Below are positions 7,839 to 16,040 of a stretch of 64,000 bases of DNA, piece after piece. How positions within the stretch are numbered: position 1 is the first letter of the stretch; each line of letters starts with the position of its first letter. The stretch comes from Reyranella sp. (lineage in GTDB: Bacteria; Pseudomonadota; Alphaproteobacteria; Reyranellales; Reyranellaceae): NCBI RefSeq assembly GCF_004296935.1, contig NZ_SCVH01000021.1:1-64000 (forward strand), in the 5' to 3' direction. The position numbers and the translations under genes were made by a program. The notes below the pieces were generated by a model. The model was not told the origin of the DNA. It worked only from the letters and a program-made list of their open reading frames with translations, and ran no database searches.

Positions 7839-8991
7839 GGGAGGAGGTCTGATTTCCGTCGCGACCGCAGCTCTGGTCGCGACCATCGCCGGCGTGGGCG
7901 GCACCCTTCCGATCGTGCTGGCGGCGGCGCAGGCCGTCGGCGCCACGCCGGAGCAGGCGAGTTCGTGGGTGTCGGGACTTGGCCTCGCCACCGCGCTCAG
8001 CGCACTGGCGCTCAGTGTCCGCTATCGCATGCCGATCATCACCGCCTGGTCGACGCCGGGGGCCGCGCTGATCGCCTCCACGGCGGGCGTGCCGAGCTTT
8101 GCCGCCGCGGTCGGCGCCTTCGTGCTGGCGGCCATCCTGATCCTGCTCACCGCCGCGATCCGGCCGCTCGGCCGGCTGATCGAGCGGATTCCGGCCAGCA
8201 TTGCCGCCGCCATGCTGGCCGGCATCCTGTTGCGGCTGGTCGTGGCGATGGTCGAGCATGTGCCGTCCTCGCCGCTGCTGGTCCTGCCGCTGATCGCATT
8301 GTTCCTGATCGCACGCGCCTTCCTGCCGGCGCTCGCCTCGCTGGTCGTGCTGGTGGCCGGCGCGCTGCTCGCCTGGTCGCTGGGGCTGGTGAAGCCGATG
8401 CCGGGGATCGGCCTCTCGACTCTCGTCGTCACGGCGCCGGCGTGGGACGCGGCCACGCTCGTGGGGCTGGGAGTGCCGCTCTATCTCGTCACCATGGCGT
8501 CGCAGAACCTGCCGGGCTTCGCCGTGCTGCGCGCTTCGGGCTACCAGCCGCCGACGCAGCCGATCCTGGCCGTCACGGGTGCCGTCTCGCTCGGCACGGC
8601 GTTCATGGGAGCGCACACCTCCAATCTCGCGGCGATCTCGGCCGCGCTCTGCACCGGGCCCGACGCACACCCCGATCCGGCGAAGCGCTGGATGACGGGA
8701 CCCTTCTATGCCCTCTTCTGGGGCCTGATCGCCCTGTTCGGCGCGTCGCTGGTCGGCATCTTCGGGGCTTTGCCGCCGGCCCTGCTGGTCACCGTCGCCG
8801 GCACGGCGCTGTTGGGCTCGATGGCTGGCGCCATGGGGGCTGCGCTTGCGGGCGACCAGGATCGCCTCGCCGCCGCCGGCACGCTCGCCGTCACCGTCTC
8901 GGGCGTGACCTTGATGGGCGTGGGCTCGGCCTTCTGGGGCCTGGTGTTCGGCTTGCTGATCCTCGGGATCGACCGCTTCCTCAAGCGCTAG
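7735..8991 (+). CDS. benE: BenE-type benzoate/H+ symporter
   Basis: The product has about 11-12 hydrophobic segments and the BenE hallmarks: ASSWVSGLGLATALSALAL, RYRMPIITAWSTPGAALI, and GAHTSNLAAISAALCTGPDA in the second half. BenE proteins import benzoate with protons. I use the ATG at 7735, preceded by GGAGG 4 bases upstream; the GTG frame opening at 7705 adds ten residues. Residues 1 to about 37 are encoded by the palindromic repeat, and recognisable BenE sequence begins at LISVATAALVATIAGVGG. A CTG at 7849 is the only other candidate start near that point. The 3' end overlaps the convergent CMD gene by 11 bases. Benzoate-CoA ligase and box genes 11-20 kb away support the substrate guess. 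Confidence 0.82.
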   Translation: MSQTSRLDPSVREDADTSGARSHDDLAPTSRSPRRGGGLISVATAALVATIAGVGGTLPIVLAAAQAVGATPEQASSWVSGLGLATALSALALSVRYRMPIITAWSTPGAALIASTAGVPSFAAAVGAFVLAAILILLTAAIRPLGRLIERIPASIAAAMLAGILLRLVVAMVEHVPSSPLLVLPLIALFLIARAFLPALASLVVLVAGALLAWSLGLVKPMPGIGLSTLVVTAPAWDAATLVGLGVPLYLVTMASQNLPGFAVLRASGYQPPTQPILAVTGAVSLGTAFMGAHTSNLAAISAALCTGPDAHPDPAKRWMTGPFYALFWGLIALFGASLVGIFGALPPALLVTVAGTALLGSMAGAMGAALAGDQDRLAAAGTLAVTVSGVTLMGVGSAFWGLVFGLLILGIDRFLKR

Positions 8992-9526
8992 GAAAGCGAG
9001 CGGCATAGGGTTCCAGCGGCAGTTCCAGTCCGCGGCAGAGGAAGCTGATGGTGTGGTAGTAGCCCACCAGCGCGATCGTCTCGAGGATCTGCGCATCGTC
9101 GAAATGCTGCTTGAGAGCGGTCCAGGTCGCGTCAGTGATCGTGCGACGGTCGACGAGATCGTCGACGGCGGCGAGCAGGGCCTGCTCGTCGGATGCCCAG
9201 CAGGCGTCGTCGGCCGGCCCATGGACGATGGCGGACACCTGTTCGCCATCCATCGCCACACGCTCGGCAAAGAAGGCGATATGGACGCCCCATTCATATT
9301 CGCAGCCCAGCCGCGCTGTCGTGCGGTCGATCGCGATCTCGCGCTGGCGCAGCGACAGCGGGCCTTTGTCGAGGAGGCCAGCGGCAAACATCTTTTCGAA
9401 CACGCGCGGGCTTTTCGCCATCGTGCGGAACAGGACCAACGGCTCGACGCCCCTCGGCATGATGCGGGCGAGTTCGGCCGCGATCTGCGGCGGATAGGGG
9501 GCTTGGGCGGGGGCGATGCGGGGCAT
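8981..9526 (-). CDS. Carboxymuconolactone decarboxylase (CMD/AhpD-like) family protein
   Basis: A 181-residue helical protein of the CMD/AhpD superfamily. The motif RTTARLGCEYEWGVHIAFF carries the conserved Cys and His (CxxxxxxH spacing), preceded by SLRQREIAIDRT. Many such proteins are thiol-dependent peroxidase-like or decarboxylase-like enzymes; most single-domain members are uncharacterised. The gene is divergent from an HxlR regulator with twin palindromes between them, so expression probably responds to the regulator's signal, often an electrophile or aldehyde. Its last 11 bases overlap the 3' end of benE on the other strand. Confidence 0.82.
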   Translation of the reverse strand: MPRIAPAQAPYPPQIAAELARIMPRGVEPLVLFRTMAKSPRVFEKMFAAGLLDKGPLSLRQREIAIDRTTARLGCEYEWGVHIAFFAERVAMDGEQVSAIVHGPADDACWASDEQALLAAVDDLVDRRTITDATWTALKQHFDDAQILETIALVGYYHTISFLCRGLELPLEPYAARFPSA

Positions 9527-9547
9527 GGTTGGTCTCCGGTTCAGGTG

Positions 9548-9596
9548 CTACAATTTATGTAGTGTGGCAGATCGGCGGGCGCTACAGAAAATGTAG
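9548..9596. promoter_or_regulatory. Twin palindromic operator, CTACA-N5-TGTAG x2
   Basis: CTACA (9548-9552) and TGTAG (9558-9562) form one palindrome, and CTACA (9582-9586) and TGTAG (9592-9596) a second; centres are 34 bases apart, about three helical turns. Both lie in the 86-base gap between the divergent CMD and HxlR genes. Two identical half-site pairs in such a place are the expected operators of the HxlR dimer, one near each start codon. Confidence 0.75.
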
Positions 9597-9612
9597 TAAC
9601 GGAGTGTAATAG

Positions 9613-9921
9613 ATGGTGAAGCGAGTCCGTGGCTCCCGGACGGGCCGGCCGATTATGGTGCTGCTCGACCTGCTGGGCAGGCGGTGGGTGCTGCGCATCG
9701 TCTGGGAGCTGCGCGAGGAACCCCGGCGCTTCCGCGAGCTGCAGGACCTGATCGGCGCCAGCCCGACCATCGTGAACGGCCGGCTGGCCGAACTGCGCGA
9801 GGCGAAGCTGGTCGAACTCGACGCCGACTCGGGCTATCGCCTGACGGCGCTCGGCAAGGAGTTGCTGCGCCTGTTCCTGCCGCTGCACGCCTGGTCGGAG
9901 AAGTGGGCGAAGGCTACTTGA
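9613..9921 (+). CDS. HxlR-family winged-helix transcriptional regulator
   Basis: The 102-residue product is a single HxlR winged helix. Typical features are LLDLLGRRWVLRIVWEL, RRFRELQDLIGASPTIVNGR (recognition helix), the LAELREAKLVEL turn and the YRLTALGKEL wing. It has no cysteine, so a thiol switch like that of HypR or YodB is not possible; a ligand is more likely. It is divergent from the CMD gene and probably represses both that gene and itself through the CTACA-N5-TGTAG sites. Its 3' end overlaps the convergent cytochrome gene by 8 bases. Confidence 0.88.
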   Translation: MVKRVRGSRTGRPIMVLLDLLGRRWVLRIVWELREEPRRFRELQDLIGASPTIVNGRLAELREAKLVELDADSGYRLTALGKELLRLFLPLHAWSEKWAKAT

Positions 9922-10351
9922 GAAACGGATTGTCGGCGTTGCGGCCACGCCGGCGCGGCGGGAACTGCTCGGTGAGATAGTCGAGAACCTCGGCACGCTC
10001 GGCCGGCTTGACCGGCGGCATGCGGTGTTTCTCGATCATCAGGTCGATACTCGAATCCCAGAGATCGCGCGTCAGGCCCTGCGCCTTGATCAGCGCCACG
10101 CCGTGGCAGGCGGTGCAGGTGTAGAAGGTGATCTCGCGGCCCTTGCCCTCGGGCAGATCGTCGACCGTATCATTGTGCGGCGGCGGCTTGCCCTTCTCGC
10201 TGTCGACCGCGGGCGCCGCCGCCTGGACGGGCGCTGGCGGCGTGTAGGTCGGCTGGGGGCCGCGCAACGCGCCGCCGCGATCCATGGCGACGAGGACGAA
10301 CACCGCCGTCAGGGAAATGACGACGACATGCGTGATGTTGAGCTGGGTCAA
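9914..10351 (-). CDS. sorB: Membrane-anchored monohaem cytochrome c, SorB-like sulfite dehydrogenase subunit
   Basis: The 145-residue chain begins with a hydrophobic segment (about residues 7-23) that exports and may anchor it, then a Pro/Ala-rich linker, then one haem c site, CTACH (C79, C82, H83). A methionine in KHRMPPV near residue 111 is the likely sixth ligand. It would accept electrons from SorA and pass them to terminal oxidases. The start is a TTG at 10351 that overlaps the sorA stop as TTGA; no other start gives the signal segment, and the long open frame to 11182 is antisense shadow. The SorB name is by context and haem motif. Confidence 0.75.
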   Translation of the reverse strand: MTQLNITHVVVISLTAVFVLVAMDRGGALRGPQPTYTPPAPVQAAAPAVDSEKGKPPPHNDTVDDLPEGKGREITFYTCTACHGVALIKAQGLTRDLWDSSIDLMIEKHRMPPVKPAERAEVLDYLTEQFPPRRRGRNADNPFLK

Positions 10352-11589
10352 GAAGCGACGAGCACCCGGATGCGGTTGATCGGATTGCCACCGTAGCCCT
10401 GCGGGTTCCAGTTGCCGGCGACGAAGGGCTGGGTGACGCCCTTGCTGTCGGTCGCCTTGGCCCAGACCTCGTAGTAGCCGGCCGACGGCAGATCCACCGA
10501 TGCGGTGAAGCGCTGCCAGGCATACTTGTTGGGCGGTGCGTCGACCTTGGCCGGCTTCCAGGTCACGCCATAGTCGGTCGAGATGTCGACCGTCTTGACG
10601 TCGTTCTCGCCGGCCCAGGCGTGGCCGCGCAGATCGAGCTTCCTGGTGCCGGCGGCGAGGCGGCTGCCGTCGGCCGGAAAACTGATGACCGCGCGGACCG
10701 GCATTGCCTCCAGGATCACGGTATCCTTCTCGTCGCCCTTGCTGCCGGGCACGATCGGCGTCTTGGCGAGGCGGTAGGAGAAGCCGCCCATGCCGGGACC
10801 GTCGTGTATCTTGTCGCGCACCCAGATGCGGGTCAGCCACTTGGTCGAGGTCGAGCCAGCCCAGCCCGGCACGATCAGGCGTACCGGTCCGCCGTGGATC
10901 AGCGGCAGGTCCTTGCCGTTCATCTTGAAGACGATCAGCGTGTGCGGCTCCATCGCCTTGGCGATCGGCACGCCGCGCGAGATCGAGGGCTTGGTGGCAT
11001 CGCCGCTGAGGTGCGGATCGGCACCATACTGGCCCGTGTAGACCGCGCTCGGCTTCACGCCGGCGGCCTTGAGTACGTCGGCCAGTCGCACGCCGGTCCA
11101 CTCGGCGCAACCGGCGCCGCCGTTGGTCCACTGGTTGCCGCGCGCCTCGGGCGAGAAGAACGAGCGGCCGTTGCCGCCGCACTCCAGCATCATCTTGTAG
11201 GAGACGTTGGGGAAGCGGCTCATGAGATCGCCCAGCGTGATCTCCATGGGCTTGTCGACCTCACCGTCGACCTTGATCTTCCACGCCTTGGCGTCGGCCG
11301 GCGCGTCGGGCACCAGGCCGTTGTTGCGGATGAAGAACTTGTCGATGGGTGTGACGTCGTCGTCCATCAGCTCGGCCTGGGTCTCGGCGACCAGCGGCTT
11401 GTCGCCCAGCACCGCGAGCTTGGCCTTGCCGTCCATCTCGAGAAGTTTCGGTCCCTTCGGCGCGGCGACGGGCGCCGTCCCTTGGGCCAAGGCCGCCCCG
11501 GCGGGCGGCAGTGAAGCACCGACAGCGGCCATTCCGACCCCCTTCAGCACGTTACGCCGTGACGCCTTGATGGTTCCGGATTTCGGCAT
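10348..11589 (-). CDS. sorA: Molybdopterin sulfite dehydrogenase, SorA-like catalytic subunit
   Basis: This 413-residue protein belongs to the sulfite oxidase family. Residues 1 to about 36 form a Tat signal (KASRRNVLKGVGMAAVGAS, then GAALAQG), so it folds with its cofactor and acts in the periplasm. The molybdenum-ligand Cys is C137 in MLECGGNGRSFF. The Moco domain continues through WTGVRLADVLKAAG and RLIVPGWAGSTSTKWLTRI, and a carboxy-terminal Ig-like dimerisation domain runs from about 280 (VDISTDYGVTWKPAKVD). It oxidises sulfite to sulfate, relevant to sulfonate or thiosulfate metabolism. The coupled cytochrome makes a SorAB pair more likely than a SoxCD pair, since no sox genes are visible. 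Confidence 0.85.
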   Translation of the reverse strand: MPKSGTIKASRRNVLKGVGMAAVGASLPPAGAALAQGTAPVAAPKGPKLLEMDGKAKLAVLGDKPLVAETQAELMDDDVTPIDKFFIRNNGLVPDAPADAKAWKIKVDGEVDKPMEITLGDLMSRFPNVSYKMMLECGGNGRSFFSPEARGNQWTNGGAGCAEWTGVRLADVLKAAGVKPSAVYTGQYGADPHLSGDATKPSISRGVPIAKAMEPHTLIVFKMNGKDLPLIHGGPVRLIVPGWAGSTSTKWLTRIWVRDKIHDGPGMGGFSYRLAKTPIVPGSKGDEKDTVILEAMPVRAVISFPADGSRLAAGTRKLDLRGHAWAGENDVKTVDISTDYGVTWKPAKVDAPPNKYAWQRFTASVDLPSAGYYEVWAKATDSKGVTQPFVAGNWNPQGYGGNPINRIRVLVAS

Positions 11590-11618
11590 TTTTTCCTCCC
11601 GAGTTGAGGATTCTTAGC

Positions 11619-12410
11619 TCAAACTTTCCTGCGCGTCAGCCAGCCGGAGAAGATAAGTGCACAGGCCGCCACCACCACGATCACGGTGGCCAGCACGTTG
11701 ATCTGCGGGTCGACGCCCAGGCGGACGCTGGAATAGACGCGCATCGGCAGGGTCTGCGACTGCGCGCCGGCCACGAACTGGGTCATGATCAAATCGTCCA
11801 ACGACAATGTGAACGCCAGCAGCCAGCCCGAGGCGACGGCCGGCGCGATCAGCGGCAGGGTGACCGTCAGGAACGTGACCCAGGGCGTGGCGCCGAGATC
11901 CATTGCCGCCTCTTCGAGCGAGTGGTCGAAATCGGCGAGCCGCGCCTGTACCACGATGGCCACGAAAGCGATCGAGAAGGTAGCGTGGGCAATGGCGATG
12001 GTGAGGAAGCCACGCTCCGGTCCGCCGAACATGCGCTCGGCGCCGACGAACAGCAGCAGCATGGAAATGCCCATCACCACCTCGGGCATCACCATGGGCG
12101 CGATCACCAGGCTGCCGAACAGGCCGCGGCCCGGGAACCGCGGCGCGCGGGCCAGCGCATAGCCCGCCGCCAGGCCGATGATCGCGGCCACCGTGGCGCT
12201 CACGAAGGCGATCCGGATCGACAACCAGGCAGCCTGCAGCATCGCCTCGTTGGCGAACAGCGCGCTCCACCACTTCGTCGAGAAGCCACCCCATACCGTC
12301 ACCAGGCGCGACTCGTTGAAGGAGTAGATCATCACCAGGGCGAGCGGCAGGTAGAGGAAGGCGTAGCCGAAGCCCAGCACGGTGAAGGCGAAACGGGCGC
12401 GACCGATCAT
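11619..12410 (-). CDS. potI: Putrescine/spermidine-type ABC transporter permease (PotI-like)
   Basis: The 263-residue inner-membrane protein has six hydrophobic segments and the permease EAA loop SLEEAAMDLGATPWVTF followed by VTLPLIAPAVASGWLLAF. It pairs with PotH to form the channel. The start at 12410 overlaps the potH stop as ATGA; a longer frame to 12551 is shadow. Gene order binding protein, ATPase, permease, permease equals E. coli potFGHI, which imports putrescine. Substrate assignment is by family and order only. Confidence 0.85.
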   Translation of the reverse strand: MIGRARFAFTVLGFGYAFLYLPLALVMIYSFNESRLVTVWGGFSTKWWSALFANEAMLQAAWLSIRIAFVSATVAAIIGLAAGYALARAPRFPGRGLFGSLVIAPMVMPEVVMGISMLLLFVGAERMFGGPERGFLTIAIAHATFSIAFVAIVVQARLADFDHSLEEAAMDLGATPWVTFLTVTLPLIAPAVASGWLLAFTLSLDDLIMTQFVAGAQSQTLPMRVYSSVRLGVDPQINVLATVIVVVAACALIFSGWLTRRKV

Positions 12411-13258
12411 CGGCGTCGCTCCCGTGCGGGTTCGGGGCCGCGCGCCTGCTGGCGCTGGAACAGCGCGATCGGAGCCGCCAGCAGCACCAGCAGGCAGATC
12501 GCCACGGCGGAGGCGAGCGGCCAGTCGGCGTTGGTGAAGAACTCGTCCCATAGCACCTTGCCGATCATCAGCGTCTCGGTGCCGCCCAGGAGGTCAGGGA
12601 TCACGAATTCGCCAACCGCGGGGATGAACACCAGCAGGCAGCCGGCGACGACGCCGGGCAGCGACAGTGGCAGGGTGATGGTCAAGAAGGCCGCGATCGG
12701 CCGGGCGCCGAGATCGGCCGCGGCTTCGAGCAGGCTCACGTCGAGCTTCTCCAGCACGGCGTAGAGCGGCAGCACCATGAATGGCAGGTAGGCATAGACG
12801 ATGCCGAGCTGGACCGCCCATTCGGTACCCAGGATCGTGCCGGGATTTGCAGCGATTCCGCTCCAGCGCAGGAACTGGTTCAGGAGTCCGTTCTCGTCCA
12901 GCAGGCCCATCCAGGCGTAGACCCGGATCAGGAACGAGGTCCAGAAGGGCAGCACCACCAGCATCAGCAGCAGCGGCCGGCGCCGGGGCGCCGCGCGGGC
13001 GATGGCGTAGGCCATGGGATAACCCAGGAGCAGCGCCACCAGGGTCGAGGTGGCGGCGATGCGAAGCGAAGTGAGCCAGGCCGCGAGGTAGAGATCGTCG
13101 GTGAACAGCAGCGTGAAGCTTTTTAAGCCAATGCCAAGGTCGACCGGCGGCACCGAGTCGGGGGCATTGGTGCCGAGCGCGATCGCCAGCACCAGGGCAA
13201 ACGGCAGCAGGAAGAAGATCCCGAGCCAGAGAAAGGGAAGGGCGATCACGTAGCGCAT
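12407..13258 (-). CDS. potH: Putrescine/spermidine-type ABC transporter permease (PotH-like)
   Basis: A 283-residue permease with six membrane segments, an amino-terminal FLWLGIFFLLPFALVLAIAL and the EAA loop SLLEAAADLGARPIAAFLTI. The motif IGKVLWDEFF before the last segments is typical of PotB/PotH proteins. It starts 4 bases after the potG stop and overlaps potI by 4 bases, so the four genes are tightly coupled. Confidence 0.85.
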   Translation of the reverse strand: MRYVIALPFLWLGIFFLLPFALVLAIALGTNAPDSVPPVDLGIGLKSFTLLFTDDLYLAAWLTSLRIAATSTLVALLLGYPMAYAIARAAPRRRPLLLMLVVLPFWTSFLIRVYAWMGLLDENGLLNQFLRWSGIAANPGTILGTEWAVQLGIVYAYLPFMVLPLYAVLEKLDVSLLEAAADLGARPIAAFLTITLPLSLPGVVAGCLLVFIPAVGEFVIPDLLGGTETLMIGKVLWDEFFTNADWPLASAVAICLLVLLAAPIALFQRQQARGPEPARERRR

Positions 13259-13262
13259 GGTG

Positions 13263-14237
13263 TCACGCGTCGAGCGGATGCCCGGCGTCGGCCGCCCAGC
13301 CCAGCCAGACCGAATCGCCGCGACGATGCGAGAGGTTGGGCGTGGTCGACACGATCATCACGGCACCGTCGGTGGCGATCCTGTAAAGCGAGCGATCGCC
13401 CTCGTAGGCGATGTCGACGATCTTGCCGGCGGCGACATTTGGGAGGCCGGGGCGTTCGACCGACAGGGCGATCTTCTCAGGCCGCAACGCCAGCCAACCG
13501 CCCTCGATCTTCAGTATGTTGGCGACGCCGATGAAGTCGGCGACGAAGCGCGAGGCGGGACGTTCGTAGATGTCGTACGGCGTGCCGACCTGGACGATGC
13601 GGCCGGCGTCCATCACGGCAAGCCGCGTCGCCATCGACATCGCCTCCTCCTGATCGTGCGTCACCATCACGAAGGTGATGCCGAGTTCGGCCTGCAATCG
13701 CACCAGTTCGAAGCGCGTGCCTTCGCGCAGCTTGCGGTCGAGCGCCGCCAGCGGCTCGTCGAGCAGCAGGATCTTGGGCCGTTTCACCAGCGCGCGTGCC
13801 AAGGCAACGCGCTGGCGCTGGCCGCCTGAGAGTTGCGCCGGGCGGCGCTGGGCATATTCGGCGAGACGGACCTGTTCGAGCACATCGGCAACGCGCGTCG
13901 CGGCTTCGGCCTTGGCCATGCCTTCGCGACGCAGCCCATAACCCACGTTCTCTGCCACGTTCATGTGCGGGAAAAGGGCGTAGGACTGGAACATCATGTT
14001 GACCGGCCGAAAATGCGGCGGCACGCCGGTCATGTCCTGGCCGTCGATCAGCAGTCGGCCCGCGTCGGGCGTCTCGAAGCCCGCCAGCAGGCGCAAGAGC
14101 GTGGTCTTGCCGCAGCCTGAGCCACCGAGGAGGGCGAACAGCTCGCCGCGCGCGATCTCGAGATCGACCCTGTCGACGGCGGCGACGGCCCCGAAGCGCT
14201 TGGTCAGGCCTTCTATCTTGACGATGGGTCCGCTCAC
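13263..14237 (-). CDS. potG: Putrescine/spermidine-type ABC transporter ATP-binding protein (PotG-like)
   Basis: The 324-residue ATPase has Walker A GGSGCGKTT (38-46), signature LSGGQRQRVALARAL, Walker B ILLLDEPLAALD and switch histidine in VMVTHDQEEAMS, followed by a TOBE-type carboxy-terminal domain (from about 230). I choose the GTG at 14237, whose GTGA overlaps the potF stop, over an ATG at 14261 that would overlap potF by 28 bases. It powers PotHI in the cytoplasm. Confidence 0.88.
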   Translation of the reverse strand: MSGPIVKIEGLTKRFGAVAAVDRVDLEIARGELFALLGGSGCGKTTLLRLLAGFETPDAGRLLIDGQDMTGVPPHFRPVNMMFQSYALFPHMNVAENVGYGLRREGMAKAEAATRVADVLEQVRLAEYAQRRPAQLSGGQRQRVALARALVKRPKILLLDEPLAALDRKLREGTRFELVRLQAELGITFVMVTHDQEEAMSMATRLAVMDAGRIVQVGTPYDIYERPASRFVADFIGVANILKIEGGWLALRPEKIALSVERPGLPNVAAGKIVDIAYEGDRSLYRIATDGAVMIVSTTPNLSHRRGDSVWLGWAADAGHPLDA

Positions 14238-15319
14238 CGGCCCGTCTTCACGGTGGTCCACAGCCGTGTCCGCTCGCGCGTCTGTTCGGGCGTCCCGGCA
14301 GTGATGGTGTAGAACCTGTTGCGCACGTCGGCCGGCGGATAGATCAGCGGATTGCCGGAAATGTCCTTGGGCAGCAGCGCGAAAGCAGCCCTGTTGCCGT
14401 TGGCATAGCCGGTGAGCTCGCTCGAGGCGGCGGCGACCTTGGGCTCGAGCAGGAAATCGAGGAAGCGCAGCGCATTGGCTGGGTTCGGCGCGTCCTTGGG
14501 GATGGCCGCCACGTCGATCCAGAGCAGCGAGCCTTCCTTCGGAATGGCATAGGCGATGTCACGCTTGTCCTTGGCCTTGGCGGCGCGGTCGCGCGCCTGG
14601 AAGACGTCGCCGGAGAAGCCGAAGGCAAGGCAGATGTTCCCGCCCGCCAACGCATTGATGTACTCCGAGGAATGGAACTTGCGGATGAAGGGCCGCACCG
14701 CCTTCACGACGTCGGTTGCCTTGGCGAGGTCCTCGGTCTTCTTCGAGTCGGGATCGAGGCCGAGATACTTCAGCGCGGCCGGCAGCACGTCGGTGGCGCT
14801 GTCGAGCATCATGACGCCGCAATCCTTGAACTTCGACACCACCGCCGGGTCGAAGATCATGCGCAGGGAATCGACCGGCGCGTCGGGCAGGCGCTTGCTG
14901 ATCTCGGCCACGTTGTAGCCGATGCCCGTCGTTCCCCACATCCACGGGATGCCGTGGGCGTTGCCGGGATCATACTTTGCCAGTGCCGCCATGATCTCGG
15001 GATCGAGATTGTTCCAGTTCTTGAGCTTCGCCTTGTCGAGCGGCAGGTAGAGGGAGGCCGCGAGCTGGCGCACGAAGAAGGGCGAGGCCGTAGGCACCAC
15101 GATGTCGTAGCCCGATTTGCCGGTCCTGAGCTTGGCGTCGAGGATCTCGTTGGAATCGTAGGTCGTGTAATTGACCTTTGTGCCGGTGTCCTTCTCGAAG
15201 ACTTTCAACTGGTCCTCGGCGATGTAGTCGGACCAGTTGTAGACATTGACCGAGCCCTGAGCCCATGCCTGAACGGGTGCGACGAGAGCGAGCAGAGAGG
15301 CGAGAGCAAGAAGACGCAT
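14234..15319 (-). CDS. potF: Putrescine-binding periplasmic protein (PotF-like)
   Basis: The 361-residue product has a signal peptide (MRLLALASLLALVAPVQAWA, probable cut after AWA) and begins its mature part with VNVYNWSDYIAEDQL, the hallmark of PotF/PotD. YDSNEILDAKLRTGKSGYD and VPTASPFFVRQL follow the E. coli PotF order. It captures polyamines for PotGHI. GGAG is 7 bases before the ATG at 15319. The gene begins only 16 bases after the livF stop, so it may be read as the continuation of the liv operon. Confidence 0.88.
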   Translation of the reverse strand: MRLLALASLLALVAPVQAWAQGSVNVYNWSDYIAEDQLKVFEKDTGTKVNYTTYDSNEILDAKLRTGKSGYDIVVPTASPFFVRQLAASLYLPLDKAKLKNWNNLDPEIMAALAKYDPGNAHGIPWMWGTTGIGYNVAEISKRLPDAPVDSLRMIFDPAVVSKFKDCGVMMLDSATDVLPAALKYLGLDPDSKKTEDLAKATDVVKAVRPFIRKFHSSEYINALAGGNICLAFGFSGDVFQARDRAAKAKDKRDIAYAIPKEGSLLWIDVAAIPKDAPNPANALRFLDFLLEPKVAAASSELTGYANGNRAAFALLPKDISGNPLIYPPADVRNRFYTITAGTPEQTRERTRLWTTVKTGR

Positions 15320-15335
15320 CGAAAACTCCGCAGGA

Positions 15336-16040
15336 TCAGACGCCAAGATACCTGTGCTGCAATTCCTTGTCGCGGGCCAGGGCGTCGGACGTGCCGGACC
15401 AGACGACGCGGCCCTTCTCGACGATGTGATGGCGGTCGGCGAGGCCGATCAGGGCGCCCACGTTCTTGTCGATCACCAGGATCGCCTGGCCTTCGCGCTT
15501 CAGCCGGCCGAGGCAGGACCAGATCTCGTAGCGAACCAGTGGCGCCAGCCCCTCGGTCGCCTCGTCGAGGATCAGGAGCTTGGGATTGGTCATCAGGGCG
15601 CGGCCGACCGCGAGCATTTGCTGCTCACCGCCGGAAAGCTGGTTGCCCATGTTGCGCTGGCGTTCGGCCAGACGCGGGAAGAACTCGAAAGCGCGCTCGA
15701 TGGTCCAGGGATTGGCGCGGGCGCTGCGGTTGGCGGCGGCAGCCAAAAGATTCTCACGCACCGAGAGATTGGGGAATATCTGCCGCCCCTCGGGCACCAG
15801 GCCGAGGCCGAGACGGGCGATGCGGAATGAGGCCATCTGGTCGACTCGGCTGCCCTCGAACTCGACGATGCCGCGCCGGGTCTCGAGCAGCCCCATGACC
15901 GCGTGCACGGTCGTGGTCTTGCCCATGCCGTTGCGGCCCATCAAGGTCACGACCTCGCCGGCATCGACGCTGAGCTCCATGCCGAACAGCGCCTGGCTGG
16001 CGCCGTAGAAAGCCTCGAGGTCGCGTACCCGCAGCATCAT
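15336..16040 (-). CDS. livF: Branched-chain amino acid-type ABC transporter ATP-binding protein (LivF-like)
   Basis: A 234-residue ATPase with Walker A GRNGMGKTT (35-43), signature QLSGGEQQMLAVGRAL and Walker B LLILDEATEGLAP, the last being the usual LivF form. The ATG at 16040 overlaps the livG stop (ATGA). It forms the ATPase heterodimer with LivG. In this window the substrate could be an aromatic acid rather than leucine, because the run is followed upstream by benzoate-CoA ligase. Confidence 0.88.
   Translation of the reverse strand: MMLRVRDLEAFYGASQALFGMELSVDAGEVVTLMGRNGMGKTTTVHAVMGLLETRRGIVEFEGSRVDQMASFRIARLGLGLVPEGRQIFPNLSVRENLLAAAANRSARANPWTIERAFEFFPRLAERQRNMGNQLSGGEQQMLAVGRALMTNPKLLILDEATEGLAPLVRYEIWSCLGRLKREGQAILVIDKNVGALIGLADRHHIVEKGRVVWSGTSDALARDKELQHRYLGV

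Noticed and set aside
10352..11182. Long minus-strand frame upstream of the cytochrome gene
   Set aside because: This part is another frame of sorA on the same strand; only the segment from the TTG at 10351 has signal and haem motifs.
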